Notes: generated from the letters alone by a model not told the origin. A stretch of 64,000 nt of DNA from Gordionus sp. m RMFG-2023 (GCF_954871325.1 NC_088775.1:54165561-54229560); one strand, 5' to 3'; counted from the stretch's first letter, positions 12,691 through 24,596 are shown. Translations and numbers: made by a program.

Positions 12691-14121
12691 CCCTTCAATA
12701 CTCCGGTGAAAATAATGATGTTAGTACTCCGGTGGGGTTTAATAGACCCCAATTTCAAATGTATATATGTCCAGTTATATTTATTATTTTGATTTAATAT
12801 TTGAATATAAGATAGAACTAACCTTAAACTTGATAAAATATTTATTTATTTTTATTTCTTAAGTTTAGATTAAAGATGGTGAGGATAATTATAATTTGTG
12901 CCAAAATTTTCTAAAAAAAAGCTTACTTTTTTTAAATTGGATATTAAAAATTAAAAAAATAACTTATCCATGATAATTCATAACATGGATCTTTATTCTT
13001 CAATATTAAAAAAAAATTACACTGATAAATTCAAATATAAAAAAAATATTGAACATTGAAATATGTTAAATTTGACAATCAAAACATTTGTTACATAAAA
13101 TATTAATGTGTTCTAAACATAAATTTATTTTGCATATTTGACAAAAATATTTATTTCTAATGTGTGTTGCTTTGTCTACCACCTTTCTCTCTTCTCTTGT
13201 TAGTATGTCATCAAATCTCATTGTATGAATTAGAAATCTGAATCTTTTAAGAGGCATTGTTACTCTAAATATATCAATTCCAAACCCATCAGATTTCCAT
13301 AAATCAGACATATTTTGATAGTTAGATTTAAAAATTCCAGCTAAATAAAGAATTCCCAATAATGCTTTGAATTCAGTTATATCAACTTCTTTTGTAGAAC
13401 TTTCATATTGATTATAACTTTGACTTACAACTTTTTCCATTGAGTAACCTTATTTTTAGCTAATTTTAAAGAGAAATATACTATGATAAATGATTTTATA
13501 TTTACCTAAATAATACTTAAGCTTATTATCTATTTCAGCTAATATATCTTCTTCTTCATCTAATTCAGATTGTGTATCATGATCACTATCATACATAAAA
13601 TCTTCATCCTCACTATTAATTATATTATCCAAATCACCTCAAAAAAAATATTACATTTATATATTTTATATTTACTTTCAGAATCTGCAAAAATCATAGT
13701 AGATGATAGAAATAATTTAAAAATGAGTTTGTTGGGGAAAAAAAACATAAAATAACTCCACCAGAAAAAATATTTGTGTTTTCAATTTTATATATCTCAT
13801 TCAAAATATCTTATATTCAAATTTCGTTTTAATAAATTTTATAATATAGTGGTATATATTTATAATTATAAAAGTTTTAAAAAAAAAATTTTAAAAAAAA
13901 TTACGAATTTACTCCGGTGGGGTCTCACAAACCCCAAGCAGTCACAAAATGCTTATATGTTAAAAACTACTCAACCAAAATATGTGAAATTTGGAATATA
14001 GATTCTAAGATATATTTGATGAAGCTACTGAAGAATCCAGATCATGATAATTAACCGTTTTTATGCAATAGCATTTCCAGCATGCCTGGGGTTTCCTACA
14101 CCCCACCGGAGTATTGAAGGG
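12691..14121 (-). mobile_element. piggyBac element, internally deleted
   Basis: Both tips are CCCTTCAATACTCCGGTG in inverted orientation, and each abuts TTAA (12687-12690 and 14122-14125), the hallmark piggyBac target. The motif CTCCGGTGGGGT followed a few bases later by ACCCC recurs at about 12729, 13911 and, inverted, 14090. It can form GGGGT/ACCCC hairpins and is a likely transposase-binding repeat (inference). The element is about 1.4 kb, too short for a full transposase. Confidence 0.92.
13066..13634 (-). CDS. piggyBac transposase deletion product: N-terminal region fused to Cys-rich tail
   Basis: Two exons are inferred: about 13634-13506 (acidic, SEDEDFMYDSDHD and ELDEEEDILAEI, as in piggyBac N-termini) and 13448-13066, separated by a 57-nt GT-AG intron. 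Exon 2 has the start of the DDE_Tnp_1_7 domain: FKALLGILYLAGIFKS, LWKSDGFG, FRFLIHTMRFDD. After THIRN it jumps to KYFCQICKINLCLEHIN with CNKCFDC, resembling the cysteine-rich C-terminal finger of the family. The whole catalytic core with its aspartates is missing, yet the frame stays open through the join. The product could bind DNA but not cut it. The upstream start codon was not found. Confidence 0.75.
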
Positions 14122-14203
14122 TTAAATAAAGTTTACACGATTTTTTTTTGCCATATTATTTGAAAAAAAGAAGATTTTAAAACTCTAACTAATCACATTC
14201 AGT

Positions 14204-15240
14204 TAGGTTGTTAAACGGCTCGATTTAGCCAATTTTAAAAACGATTAACCATACTTGATTTTTGCCACAATCAGCACCACCTAGTTAAAGGAGATCTCAC
14301 TTTTAAAGGAACCAGTCGCTAAAAGAAAGTTTGTGCCAAGGTTTAAGGTTTGGAAGAGAGTACATCAATTCAATATGACATTGACGATAAGAGAGGCGGA
14401 GTTGATTTTTCCCACAATCAGCACCGACTAGTTATAGGAGATCTCACTTTTAAAGGAGCCAGTATCGCTAAAAAAAAGTTTGTTATAAGGTTGAAGGTTT
14501 GGAAATTGAAGGAGAGTACTAGACGTGAATTCAATATGACATTGGCGATAAGAGAGGCGGAGGTGGCACAAGCATATAACGTAAATGACAAGTGGGAGGC
14601 CATGAAGAAAGCCTGGGTAAGGATAACTGAGGAGGTATGTGTATGGACAAATGGCGGCCAAAACATATGAGACATGGTAATGGAATCCTAAGGTAGCAAA
14701 AGCTGTGGACGAGAAACGGAAGTGTTTCAAAGAATGGTATAATAGTAAAGAAAATAATGATAACGATATTTACAAGGTGACGTAAAGAAATGCCAAAGAA
14801 GAAGAAAGGCAGCAATAGTTTGCTAAAGAAACAGAATGCGCGAAAGGAATGGGAAATATGGTCCGGGTGGCAAAGCATATGGCAAAAAAGAGGCAGGATG
14901 TGGTAGGTGTTAAATGTTTGAAAAATATAGAAAGATAAATGGTGATTGATGGTAGTGGTATTAAAAACAACTGGAATATCTAAATGGAAGGACGGCGGAT
15001 ATGAAAAAGATGAAACTTACAAATACTGATGCTCAGGACCTCAAAAATGGAAAAGTAAAATTATAGGGAGGGGAAACACCTGGAAATCGCCATTAAACGG
15101 AGAAGAAGTCATTTAATTTTCCCACATATATCAGAAAGGTTTGGACTTCTATTGGCTAAATTTCAAGGCATAGGCAATATTTTGGTAAAAATTTTGACTT
15201 GGCCATTTTTAAAAATTGACGGAGCTGTTTAACAACACTA
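14204..15240. mobile_element. hAT MITE (TAGTGTTGTTAA family) carrying a LINE fragment
   Basis: The left end TAGGTTGTTAAACGGCTCG and the right end (inverted TAGTGTTGTTAAACAGCTC) match the complete MITE at 53340-53563 and the 5-kb element at 56228-61217. Flanks CATTCAGT and CATTCACC agree at 6 of 8 positions. Just inside the left end, about 140 bp is duplicated with divergence (about 14275-14400 and 14410-14560). The interior is a LINE piece, annotated separately. Confidence 0.65.
14420..15070 (+). pseudogene. RTE/jockey-type LINE linker fragment inside a hAT MITE
   Basis: On the plus strand, read across frames and stops, it gives REAEVAQAYNVNDKWEAMKK, ITEEVCVWTNGG, REKRKCFKEWYNSK, RNAKEEER, VRVAKHMAKKRQDVVGVKCL and MVIDGSGI. 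This order (KEVCGWTKG, WWWNEEV..AVKEK...FKEW, AK-rich stretch, AKQM...RQDV.GV.CLKD..G) is typical of the region between endonuclease and reverse transcriptase in LINE polyproteins. There is no endonuclease or RT core and several stops are present. The several antisense open frames over the same DNA are shadows. Confidence 0.65.
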
Positions 15241-15299
15241 CATTCACCCATAAACTTTGCAAATACTTTAAATAAGAATATTAACTATGAAAAATAAAA

Positions 15300-15445
15300 T
15301 ACTCTTAATCATTCGTGAAAGTTAGTTTTTAAAATAGAAAATATAGATATATTTATAACATTGATATTAAGATAGATGGTAAATAAAAATCAATATAATC
15401 GGATTGGTGAAAAATTTGTGGATAGGCACAGCTCTAATTAATAAT
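15300..15445 (+). repeat. dispersed repeat, partner at 29440-29595
   Basis: Shares blocks with 29440-29595 in the same orientation: ATATATTTATAACATTGAT, AAGATAGATGGTA, AAAAATCAATATAA and, after a gap, AAATTTGTGGATAGGCA with AGCTCTAATTAATA. No ends were determined. The second copy lies inside the first intron of the P-element-like gene. Confidence 0.55.
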
Positions 15446-15952
15446 ATTTTTAAATGACGATAACTAATTTATTTTATTTATGAAAAATTAAATTGATTCA
15501 ATTACTTTTACTTCTTTCATTCATTTATTTAAATATTAGAAAATGGCATCTTATTCTTAATCATAAATATACTAAATTTAATATAAACATTTTATTTTGA
15601 AAAATATAAAAAAAAGGGGGGAGCTCGAGATAGAAAGTGCAAGACTAGCTACTGAAATATTTGAATATGATTTTAACTAATATAAGTAATTTATGTTTAA
15701 AGGTAAAGGAAATCCAGATATAGAAACTATGTCAATTATGTGCAAATTAAGTAAAACAAAAAATAAAATAATTAGTGTAAGCAAAGCTTCCTCTTATAAT
15801 TTTAAGTTATATTTTAAAGCTATAAAAATAATCCTAATTAAAGAAATAAGAAATATTTAATATAACAGAGAAAGCATTCCCAACAATTAATTGAACTAAA
15901 TCAAAAAAATTAGGCCTTCTACTACAAAATGTTTATCAGAATGATAGAATTT

Positions 15953-16114
15953 TTCAGGAAAATATTGCCTAAGCGTCGAGATTTCGCCAATAGATGTTCA
16001 ATCCTACGTGTCATCTATGAGCAAAATACTTAGGCTTGCATAATATTTTTCTGGATAAAATATTGAGTTAGCCGTTTTTAAAAATCGGCTCAAATTGAGC
16101 AGTATAACAACACT
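15953..16114. mobile_element. truncated TAGTGTTGTTAA-family hAT MITE
   Basis: The right half matches the complete MITE at 53340-53563: AATATTTTTCTGGATAAAAT, TTAGCCGTTTTTAAAAATCG and terminal ATAACAACACTA. The left inverted end is missing or too diverged to see. Confidence 0.6.
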
Positions 16115-16579
16115 AACTTTAACATCTTAAAAGATGCTTGATGACCAGGAGTGTAATGAGTAGGGGGAGACTAGCCCTTCAAGCTATTTTTTTTTATTTT
16201 TAGACCTCTTCCAAATTTTGTGAAGGAGCTGAGTCTTTTCGCCAAAAAATTTATATTTAAAAATTTGCTTTTTGATAATATAGCATGTTAATTCAGCAAA
16301 TACTTTCCGAAATAAAAATATAAGAATTAAAATGAATGTTTGATCAATAAATGATTTTGAAAATAAGAGATACAAAACTTCGTCAAAATGTTTCGGACAT
16401 AAATTCTTTTTTCAGCCTCATTAATTCTATTTTTGGCTAAAATTTATATTTTATTATCCGATCGAAAGTCAAAAATAGGATCTTCTTTTCTTTTTTATAG
16501 CCAGACGGAGTTTACTTTTTCAATATTTTTATTTTTCTTTGTAATGGCATTAATGAAATAAAACCAATGATCACACAAT

Positions 16580-16675
16580 GACAAAGGTTTACACCCTTTG
16601 AGCCTAGTTGAACAGCCTGAATTTATGTCAAGGGTTTACACCCTATGAGCCTAGTTGAACAGCTAGAATTAGTTA
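16580..16675 (+). repeat. short direct duplication
   Basis: Two copies of about 45 bp, each containing GGGTTTACACCCTATGAGCC or a near match, followed by TAGTTGAACAGC. No gene is associated. Confidence 0.7.
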
Positions 16676-16799
16676 CAATGATGGAAAGTTATATAATTAA
16701 ATAAATATTAATATGATATACTAGCCATTCTTAGTATTGTTGAATCATTTAAAAAAATTTTAAGAGGTCTCTGCAAAACAGAATAGAAGAAAACTTTGA

Positions 16800-17160
16800 G
16801 AAAAGTAAATACTTTAAAAAGTATCTTATTAATCATATATCTGCATCATGGCAGATTTTTGGTCTAAAAATCCAGTAGTTTTATGGGAATAACTGCTCAA
16901 TGGGTAATATATATTTTTAAAATTATTTTTAAAGAATAAACGATAAACCCTTAAAAGGCAAGCAAGAGCCTTGGCATATAGAAGAATTCCTGGACCATAT
17001 TCATTTGATAAAATTCCAGTTATTCGAAGAAGTATATAGAGTAGGGATTTCTGATAAACCAATTGCTAGTTAAAGATAACGCCTCCAATATTTACTGAAT
17101 ATGGTCTAGAGTTAAATAATCTTGACAATGATTTTGAGGATGATCTAATATTATAATTTA
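16800..17160 (+). pseudogene. hAT transposase relic
   Basis: Weak similarity to the hAT core is read across frames: WQIFGLKIQ then FYG or MGITAQWV (compare DGWTS..N.SF.GITAHWI) near 16850-16900, and VKDNASNI near 17070 (compare the TDNASNM block). The order and spacing fit a hAT transposase and the remainder is degraded. Target ends were not found. The call rests on short motifs only. Confidence 0.4.
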
Positions 17161-17469
17161 ATAGAATCAATGAATGATTAGTAAATAATTTTTTTTAATG
17201 TTTATTATATGAAATAAACAAAATAATATTACTCAGGCAAATCAGGTGTGCCTGCTATATTTTGTCCTTGGATCTTACAAACTAGAAAAAAATAGGTAAA
17301 ATATGGCCCTTAATTTCGCAAGAAATAATCAAAATTGGCATTGATTGCTAGGTGTTATCTTAAGCACAAATTGAGTGTGTTTTTACATAATTTTTTAATT
17401 AAAAAAACGTAACGCATCCCTTGTTTAAATGGTGGTCTTTATAAATATGGTCGATTCATTTTTTAACTA

Positions 17470-17796
17470 GGGCCTAATTTATAGTAAAGGGGTTATGTTC
17501 AAGCGTTGCAATATTTAACGCAGCGTTATTACAGCTGATTGAGTTTTAAAAACTAATTTAATATAAAGCTATAGAGATAATTACTTTATATAATATTTAA
17601 GAAATAATCATATATCTTTTTTATCGAATTTGCTATTATTTTTATAATCGTATTGCATATTTTTTTATCAACGCATCGCTTCAAATTTTATCATAGCGTT
17701 ATCATCATGCTTCATATTTATATTTATACCTATTTATTGGCTTATTTTTGTAATAATGAAACGCCCGAACATAACAATGTTCCTATAAATTAGGCC
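17470..17796 (+). mobile_element. TA-flanked MITE, copy 2
   Basis: Inverted ends GGGCCTAATTTATAG and AGGCCTAATTTATAGGAAC, each next to TA, with GTTATGTTC and AACGC also shared inward on both sides. The interior matches 8220-8517 in the opposite orientation. Size, TA target and lack of coding suggest a mariner-type MITE. Confidence 0.7.
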
Positions 17797-17799
17797 TAA

Positions 17800-19766
17800 G
17801 TTCTAAGAGGATTTGTCTGAAAATTATATTATCGTCTGCCTTCTTTAATTTCTAGATATTCCATTAGATATAATCAAGTAAGTTAAATTTTTACATTTTA
17901 TATAATATTTAAAAATTAAAAAAGTATTAAAAAAAGGCAAACCCTATGCATTATTTAAATGGTTGCTAACGCCAAACGGTAATTTTACCATTTGCACGCT
18001 GTCATTTGAAATGCATTATTTGCGTTTGCAACGCAGCGTTTGAAACGGTCAATTTGTGCGCACTATTATACAAGAAAAAAAGGATAGATTGACATATTTC
18101 ATAAATTATATTTATTATTTTAATAATTCTATAAAATCTCAAAGTATGCATTGTGTTTAGCATTATCATTTATAATTAAGAAATGTTTTTTTGAAAAAAA
18201 GGGAGTGTCCGTGTATATTAAATCTAATCGGAGTATCAACAAACTGGTCGGAAAACAGGCTAAAACAAATAGAAGCCATAAAACAACAATTTCAAGAGCT
18301 TTTTGATCAAACAACAAATCAATTTTAAAATTATACATTATAATTTTAAATTATTTAAAGATTTCTGGCTATTGCCAGATGTATACGACATAAATATCTA
18401 TATTGACGATGCATTCATTAAAAGTGTACATCAATGAAAACAGCTGGGGACGCCATTTTGGTTACCCATATCATTATTAAAAATGAGGCCAATTTATTCC
18501 TACGTCTGACAACCTTATTAAAGAATTGCCTGATCATCGAGATAATAAGGAAATAAGTTATCAATTTAATAGTCGTTTTATATATATGTGAATAATTAGT
18601 GTATAATGATGCTTTAAAATGCATTATTATGAATGCATCATAAGTCTAGGTATTATTATATGTCATTGGATGTATATGACCCTTTTTAACTTCTTTTTTA
18701 TTAATGTTTTTGATATGCATTTAAATTATATTTCTCATGATTTTTTTAATACATAGGTTGCAAGTTATTTTTAGTTACTATGTTGATATGTTACGTTTTA
18801 AAAATAAAATGAATAATAAAATAAAAAACCTATCTTAATTTTACAGTAAAGTAACATATTACTTTACGGACTGATTTCTATTATTGTTTGGCTTAATAGT
18901 TTGATATATTTATTTATTAACACTGTAAGCAAATGATTTAAGATGATTAACACTGTAAAATGATTATTCTTTTATTTCATATTAGATTAATATCATATAT
19001 GAATGATGTTGAATTGTTGATAATGATCAGTATAAAATGTAATTGATATTTTAACTAATGCTAAATATTATATATAAAAGATTTTGAATTTAAATAAATT
19101 GATTGAATCAAAACATGAATATTCCTAGTTATTTGATTTACATACCCACTCCAATATTTTATTATATTTTATTTAAATTAAATATAAATTATTGATTAAA
19201 AAGGATCCTTGGATATTGGTCACCCAAAGGTTTAAATATTGAATTTTTTTTTAAATGAATACTTTGAGAACTGGAGGGGAAAGGGTGTTATTAGATTGAT
19301 TTCAGCAAAAAAGATTTATCTGTAGAATTTCTGGTCAAGCTAGTTCTAAACCCAGGACCTGTGGGTTTAAAAGGGGATGTTTATAACTGGCATTAATAAA
19401 ATTATATCTAAATATAATACCCAATTACAGCAATTCTGTTTAAGAAAAACTAGATTTTTTTTAAAGAATCTACTATAAAAAATATTTGTTTTATTTTATA
19501 TATTTCTTAAATCTTTTAAAACATATTTTAGAAGTATCTTTTATTTATTTTAAAGAAAAATAAAGTGTATTTAATTTATATTCATATTAGTGTTAGCTCC
19601 ATTACATTAAATGTGAATCTCATCAAAATAGCTTAAATTGTAATGAACATAATAACATTTTAAATGCTATATTAATTTTATGGAATGGAGATCAGTCATT
19701 ATAATGAATCCAATCTATCTGTATGTATAGTTTTTTTTGATGCTTGTGCACATAGTATAAGATATT
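17800..19766. other. no gene seen; one dispersed repeat
   Basis: A+T-rich with stops throughout. A G+C-richer patch at 17965-18060 (AACGCCAAACGG, GCACGCTG, CGTTTGCAACGCAGCG) looks like a transposon end but has no partner. The dispersed repeat at 18385-18465 is listed separately. Confidence 0.4.
18385..18465 (-). repeat. dispersed AAAATGGCG repeat, copy 1
   Basis: On the minus strand it reads CAAAATGGCGTCCCCAGCTG, then ACACTTTTAATGAATGCATC and GTCAATATAGATAT. The same string of blocks occurs at 25140-25232 (minus) and 42795-42895 (plus). Confidence 0.55.
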
Positions 19767-20130
19767 TTAATAAAAAATATACAATATAATAAAGATAAAT
19801 ATATTATAGGATGAAAATACCTCATCTAAAAATTTCAAAGAATGTAACTTTTTGTTAGAGTTCTTTATAGAAGTATCCACTTGCATACTAGCTTGATAAT
19901 TTGTATCATAACTCTCTAATCCAGTGAATATTACATTTATTAAATTAGTAAGATTACTATTTTTTTCACAATCTTTATTTTTGAAAATTTGAGAATGACA
20001 TATGGTATACCACAAACTTTTACCATTCTTTTTATTCGTTTGCAGCATATAATGATTTATCCGAAATAGAGTTAATTGTTACATCTGGTCCGAAATATCG
20101 GTAAACCGGTTCGGGGCCTAAATATTACCA
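19767..20130 (-). other. possible host exon, unknown product
   Basis: The minus strand has two overlapping open stretches of protein-like composition. One runs from an AG acceptor near 20118 and includes EPVYRYFGPDVTINSISDKS. The other begins with an ATG at 20048 and includes KSLWYTICHSQIFKNKDC and LTNLINVIFTGLESYDTNYQ, and it could end at a donor (GATGAG before GTATTT, about 19825). They are in different frames, so at most one is right unless an intron separates them. No family is recognised. Confidence 0.25.
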
Positions 20131-20329
20131 CAGCTGAATTCGCGACATAAAAAAGAAAGATGGTGAATACAAACAAGACATTTTTAACATATTATTCAAT
20201 TTTATTAAATTAATAAAATATTTATATGATAATTTATACAACATTTAACTACTAATATAAAAGCTTAATTATAAATAAAAGTAAAATATATTATAAAATT
20301 TGTTGATATTAATATAATTAAAAACAAAT

Positions 20330-20590
20330 TTGTAAATTTATGCAATATTTAACTACTAATATAAAAATAATTAATTATATATAAAGTAATATTTAATTTT
20401 ATATAAAGTAATATTTAATTATATATAAAATATTTAATAATTATATATAAAGTAATATTTAATTATGTAAACCATATAAAATATTCAATAATTATATATA
20501 AAGTAATATTTAATTTTATATAAAGTAATATTTAATTATATATAATATATTCAATAACTATATATAATAGAGAAAAAATATTTAATTATA
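20330..20590 (+). repeat. A+T tandem repeat
   Basis: Degenerate repeats of ATATATAAAGTAATATTTAA, with unit lengths of roughly 20-45 bp, occur about eight times. Noncoding. Confidence 0.7.
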
Positions 20591-20870
20591 TAAGCATCAA
20601 TAATAAATAAATTATATAAATCATTTTCGTTAATACCAGAATATAAACAATCTGTCATACACGTTGATTTGTCAGGTGAAAAAAAGTCTTATGCCAAAAA
20701 TGTCAGAAGACAGACATAAGGATTTAAAATTATGATGTGATATAATATTAATTTTTATACAATACTATATTTTTAAAAGCTGATGATTAAAAAAACATTA
20801 GAGCTAATCTAAATGTAAATAAATTGGAATCTATGCAATACTCGAATAAAATAAGTCATTTAATTATAAG

Positions 20871-21039
20871 CAGAGTTGGGCAGGTCCTCTGGAAAAACAA
20901 TCTAGATACAGATACAGATTCTTTGTGAAAAAAATGAATCTTAGATACAGATACTAGTATCGTTTACAAAATATCAAAAAGATACAATATAAAAGATACT
21001 TTCTTAATTAGAGTATCTTAAATAGAAGTTACTTTTAAA
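20871..21039 (-). mobile_element. hAT terminus (CAGAGTTGGGCA type), left end
   Basis: Begins CAGAGTTGGGCAGGTCC and continues with GATACAGATACAGATTC and other GATAC-type subterminal repeats. The same terminus, inverted, closes at 41865 (GCCCAACTCTG). The flank to the left is ATTATAAG. A different hAT (21040-24588) is inserted immediately after, and the remaining piece resumes at 24597 with a C-terminal transposase exon on the minus strand, so this is the 3' end of a minus-strand hAT. Confidence 0.7.
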
Positions 21040-24000
21040 CAGGGATGTGAACCCGGACCCGGACCCTCTGAACCCTCCTATTTTGGCTGAACCCGAACCC
21101 GGACCCGAACCCTTGTAAAAAGTAAAGGGTTCAAGGGTTCAGGGTAAAAATTTTAACATATAAATTATTTTTTTTAAATAATGTAAAAATATTATTTTTA
21201 AAAAATAATATAAAATTTTTATAATTTTATTAATTTTTTTCGTGGAATCATTTATTTTATATTCGCGCTTTTCTTTTGATTTTCTTCCTGGACTTCATTT
21301 CATTTTATTTAGAGATTGATACCATAAATTATTTTCTAGTGTAAGTAATAATATTTTATTATGTAAATTTATTAATATGCTATGTTATAGAAATACGTTG
21401 ATTTTTTTGAAAGTGAATTATTGTAGTGCAAGTAATAATATTTTAATTGTGATAATTTATTTGCTCTTATTAGAAATTCTTGTATTTTGATTTGAAAGTG
21501 AAATATTTGGAATTATTTTGTACTGCAAGTAATAATATTTTAATTTTAAAGGCTAATTTATTAATATCTTATGATTTTTTAAGCAGTAAATTTAAATGAA
21601 TCAAAATTGGCAGTGTTTTGCAAATATATATTTTATTATAAGTTATCAAATATATTCTAATCATATCAAAAAATTAGTTATATGCTGCATCCAAAATATT
21701 TTGAAAAAATCTTTAAAATTTTCACAAATTAATAACAAAACACTTGGACACATTTAAGTTTTAAAAAAATTAAAATATTCAAAATGCTTGATATGATTCA
21801 AATATTAGTATAATTAAAATAAAAGTTATATAAATATTTAATTTTATATTACCTTTCAGTTATTAAGAACCTATTATTTGATAATAGTTATATTTTATTT
21901 AGATACTTAATAAATACTATGTTGTGAATAATTATATCAATATTTAATAAACAGTTGGAAAACCAATAATATAACCTATTTTGAAAGATAATCTTTCTAT
22001 AAAATATATATATATAATTATTATATTTGAGTTAATAAAATTGTGATTGAAATAATATAATTTTCCAGCACCTTTTAAATTATAATTTTATATTTTTACC
22101 AGATTATATTAAAATTTCTTTTTCACTTGATCATAATTCAAGTTTTCTTTTTCCTATTTCCTCCTAAATTTTCCTATTTTCTACAAAATATCTAATTTTT
22201 AAGTCATTTTTGCACCAGAGGTTCCTGTGCACTCTTATGCTTTCCATAATTATTTTCTGACACTAAAATATATTAATATAATAGGCTATAATCATTTGGG
22301 TAGTAAATTTATACAAATTAACAGCAATAAGAAAAATTGTACTTACTAATTTTTTTAAAAATTTCAATTTGTAAAATTTTTATAAAAATGAAATTGAACA
22401 CATTTTTTATTTTTACATTAAAAATAGATTATGTAATTTTTTCTTCAAAATTTATTTATATTTTTAAGATTTTGATGCAGCCTTAATAAAAAATATATGC
22501 ATCCTATGTGTCTATACTTTTAAGTTTTAAACAAATTAAATTTTGTTTTTTTAGTATGAAAGTAAAAGATATTTTGTTAGAGTACTATAATGCAACTAAA
22601 GGGGATTCTGAGTGCAAAATCTGCCACATAATGATAAAAGGTTCACACAATACTAACCTGGAAAGACATTTAAAAAGACATCATTCTATAATCTTTGAGG
22701 AATATTTAAATAGAAAAACCAAATTTTTGGAAGAAGACATTGTTAAAAAGTTTACTACTATCAGTATTGTAAAGAAGGATCAAAATAATATTGAAAAATT
22801 TTGCTTAAAAAAAGCATTCATATTCAAATGTCTGAGGAGAATTTGATGAATGCTTTATTTGAGCTTGTTACAATAAATGGAAGACCTTTCAATATTATTG
22901 AGGATTCTGGTTTTAAAAAAAATTATTGATCCTATTAGTAAGGCAATTGGAACATCAATTAACCGTTTTAAAATTAAGGACTTAGTGGTTGATGAATCGA
23001 AAAAAATACAAGCAAAAATTATAAAAGAAACAAAAAACAAATTTCCGCCCAAAGATTAGGGAGAAATATTTTAGGAATAAATATACAATATATTAAAGGA
23101 AATAATATAATCTTAAGAAATTTAGCAATGAAGGAGATTAAAGAAAGTTCAACTTCTGAAAATATAAAAAGAATGATAATAGTAACTTTAAATAAATTCC
23201 ATATTCCTTTAAGAAACGTTTATACCATTACTATGGATAATGGTGCTAATCTAGTCAAATCTATTAAATTATTAAATGAATGTTCATTGGGCGAAATGGA
23301 TGATATAGATATAGATAATGATGATAATAATTTTGAGGACATAAGTGAATTTGACATACCGGAGATAATTAAAGATTTTTTCACGAAGATATACTGTATC
23401 AGATGTGCAGCCCACACACTACAATTAGCTATTAATGATTACCTCAAAAATAATATCTTTAAAACTATAATTGACAAAGCAAGGAATGTTGCTAAATATT
23501 TAAGAACTCCTACAATTGTACGAATATTAAAATCCATGAAAAGGCAATGGCGATATTAGATTGCACAACCCGTTGGTCCTCTATCTGTATGATGCTAGAG
23601 CGATTAATAAGTTTAAAAGATTTCTGTGATGATTTTATTATAGGATCATGTGAAATCATTTTGTCAGAGGATGATTGGAATCAAATCAAAGACCTTACTA
23701 GGGCGTTGGTTCCTTTGAAAATTACTACATTACGATTGCAGTCAGAACAGTTGTGTTTATCCGATTTTTATGGCATATGGGTGAGATGTCGATTAGAATT
23801 AGAAAAATTTACAAGTTCCTTTTCATACGAAATTTTAGAAAACATGAAAATACGAGAGCAACAATATTTAAAAAATAGTGTTGTGTATGCCTTAATATAT
23901 TTAGTTCCTCGATATCAGGTTCTATTAAGTATTGAGCAAAAGCAAATGGCAATAGACCATCTCGAGGATTTATGGCATAACCATAACTCTATTATTAACA

Positions 24001-24588
24001 ATATATTGGAGGCTTCAACATCTAATGGTTGTAGCAATAGTAATGATGATAGTAATATTGACGATCTCGAAATTTTATTATTAGATAGAGAAAAAAAAAT
24101 AAAATTATCATCAGGATCAGATAGAAAGGAGAAAAAAATATCGATTGTATCTTTAATTGAAAAATTCTTAGAAGTTAAGAGAATTAATAGGGATAAAAAT
24201 ATTTTAACATTCTGGGAGGAAAATTCTCTAATATATCCTGAATTGTATACCTTGTCTAGATTCGTCATGGCTGTACCGGCGACACAGGTACAATAATTTA
24301 TATATTATAAAGATAACTATCTATTTTAGGTCAGCGTAGAACGTGGATTTTCTTCTTTGAAATACATATTGTCTAATTTACGTGGAAATCTCAAGGATGA
24401 TATTTTAGAAGATATTAAATTATTTCATTTTGAATTATGAATGTGTATATATATTGAAGTATAATAAAAATGAATGAAAAAAAAGTCTTATTTTGAGTCA
24501 TTATTTTTATGTTCCCTGGACCCGGGTCCTTTAAAAATTTATTACAGAACCCGAACCCTTTTTTTTTGTTGAAGGGTTCACATCCCTG
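21040..24588 (+). mobile_element. hAT transposon with 8-bp duplication
   Basis: The tips CAGGGATGTGAACCC and (inverted) CAGGGATGTGAACCCTTC are followed by subterminal GGACCCGGACCC and GAACCCGAACCC repeats. The flanks are an exact 8-bp duplication, CTTTTAAA (21032-21039 and 24589-24596). The element is 3549 bp and holds a broken transposase gene with a BED finger. A shorter copy of the same family is at 45382-46778. Confidence 0.93.
22556..24440 (+). pseudogene. hAT transposase with BED zinc finger
   Basis: Starts MKVKDILLEYYN, followed by a BED finger (CKICHIMIKGSHNTNLERHL then KRHH). Then come the hAT-specific ENLMNALFELVTINGRPFN and GFKKIIDPISKAIG (frame change between them, about 22910), LAMKEIKESSTSEN, YTITMDNGANLVKSIKLLN with the catalytic-type aspartate, CAAHTLQLAIND, then CTTRWSSICMMLERL and the C-terminal dimerisation block RFVMAVPATQ. 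This last block is joined across an inferred 42-nt intron (24288-24329) to VSVERGFSSLKYILSNLR. At least four frame changes interrupt it (about 22800-22850, 22910, 23050-23060, 23555). It is inactive as it stands but fairly recent, given the clean ends. Confidence 0.82.
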
Positions 24589-24596
24589 CTTTTAAA

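Noticed and set aside
14418-14970. Several open frames on the minus strand
   Set aside because: They are antisense to the LINE linker fragment, whose conserved motifs are on the plus strand.
16184-16375. 63-codon minus-strand open frame
   Set aside because: Low-complexity Lys/Phe/Ile composition as expected from A+T-rich noncoding DNA; no motif.
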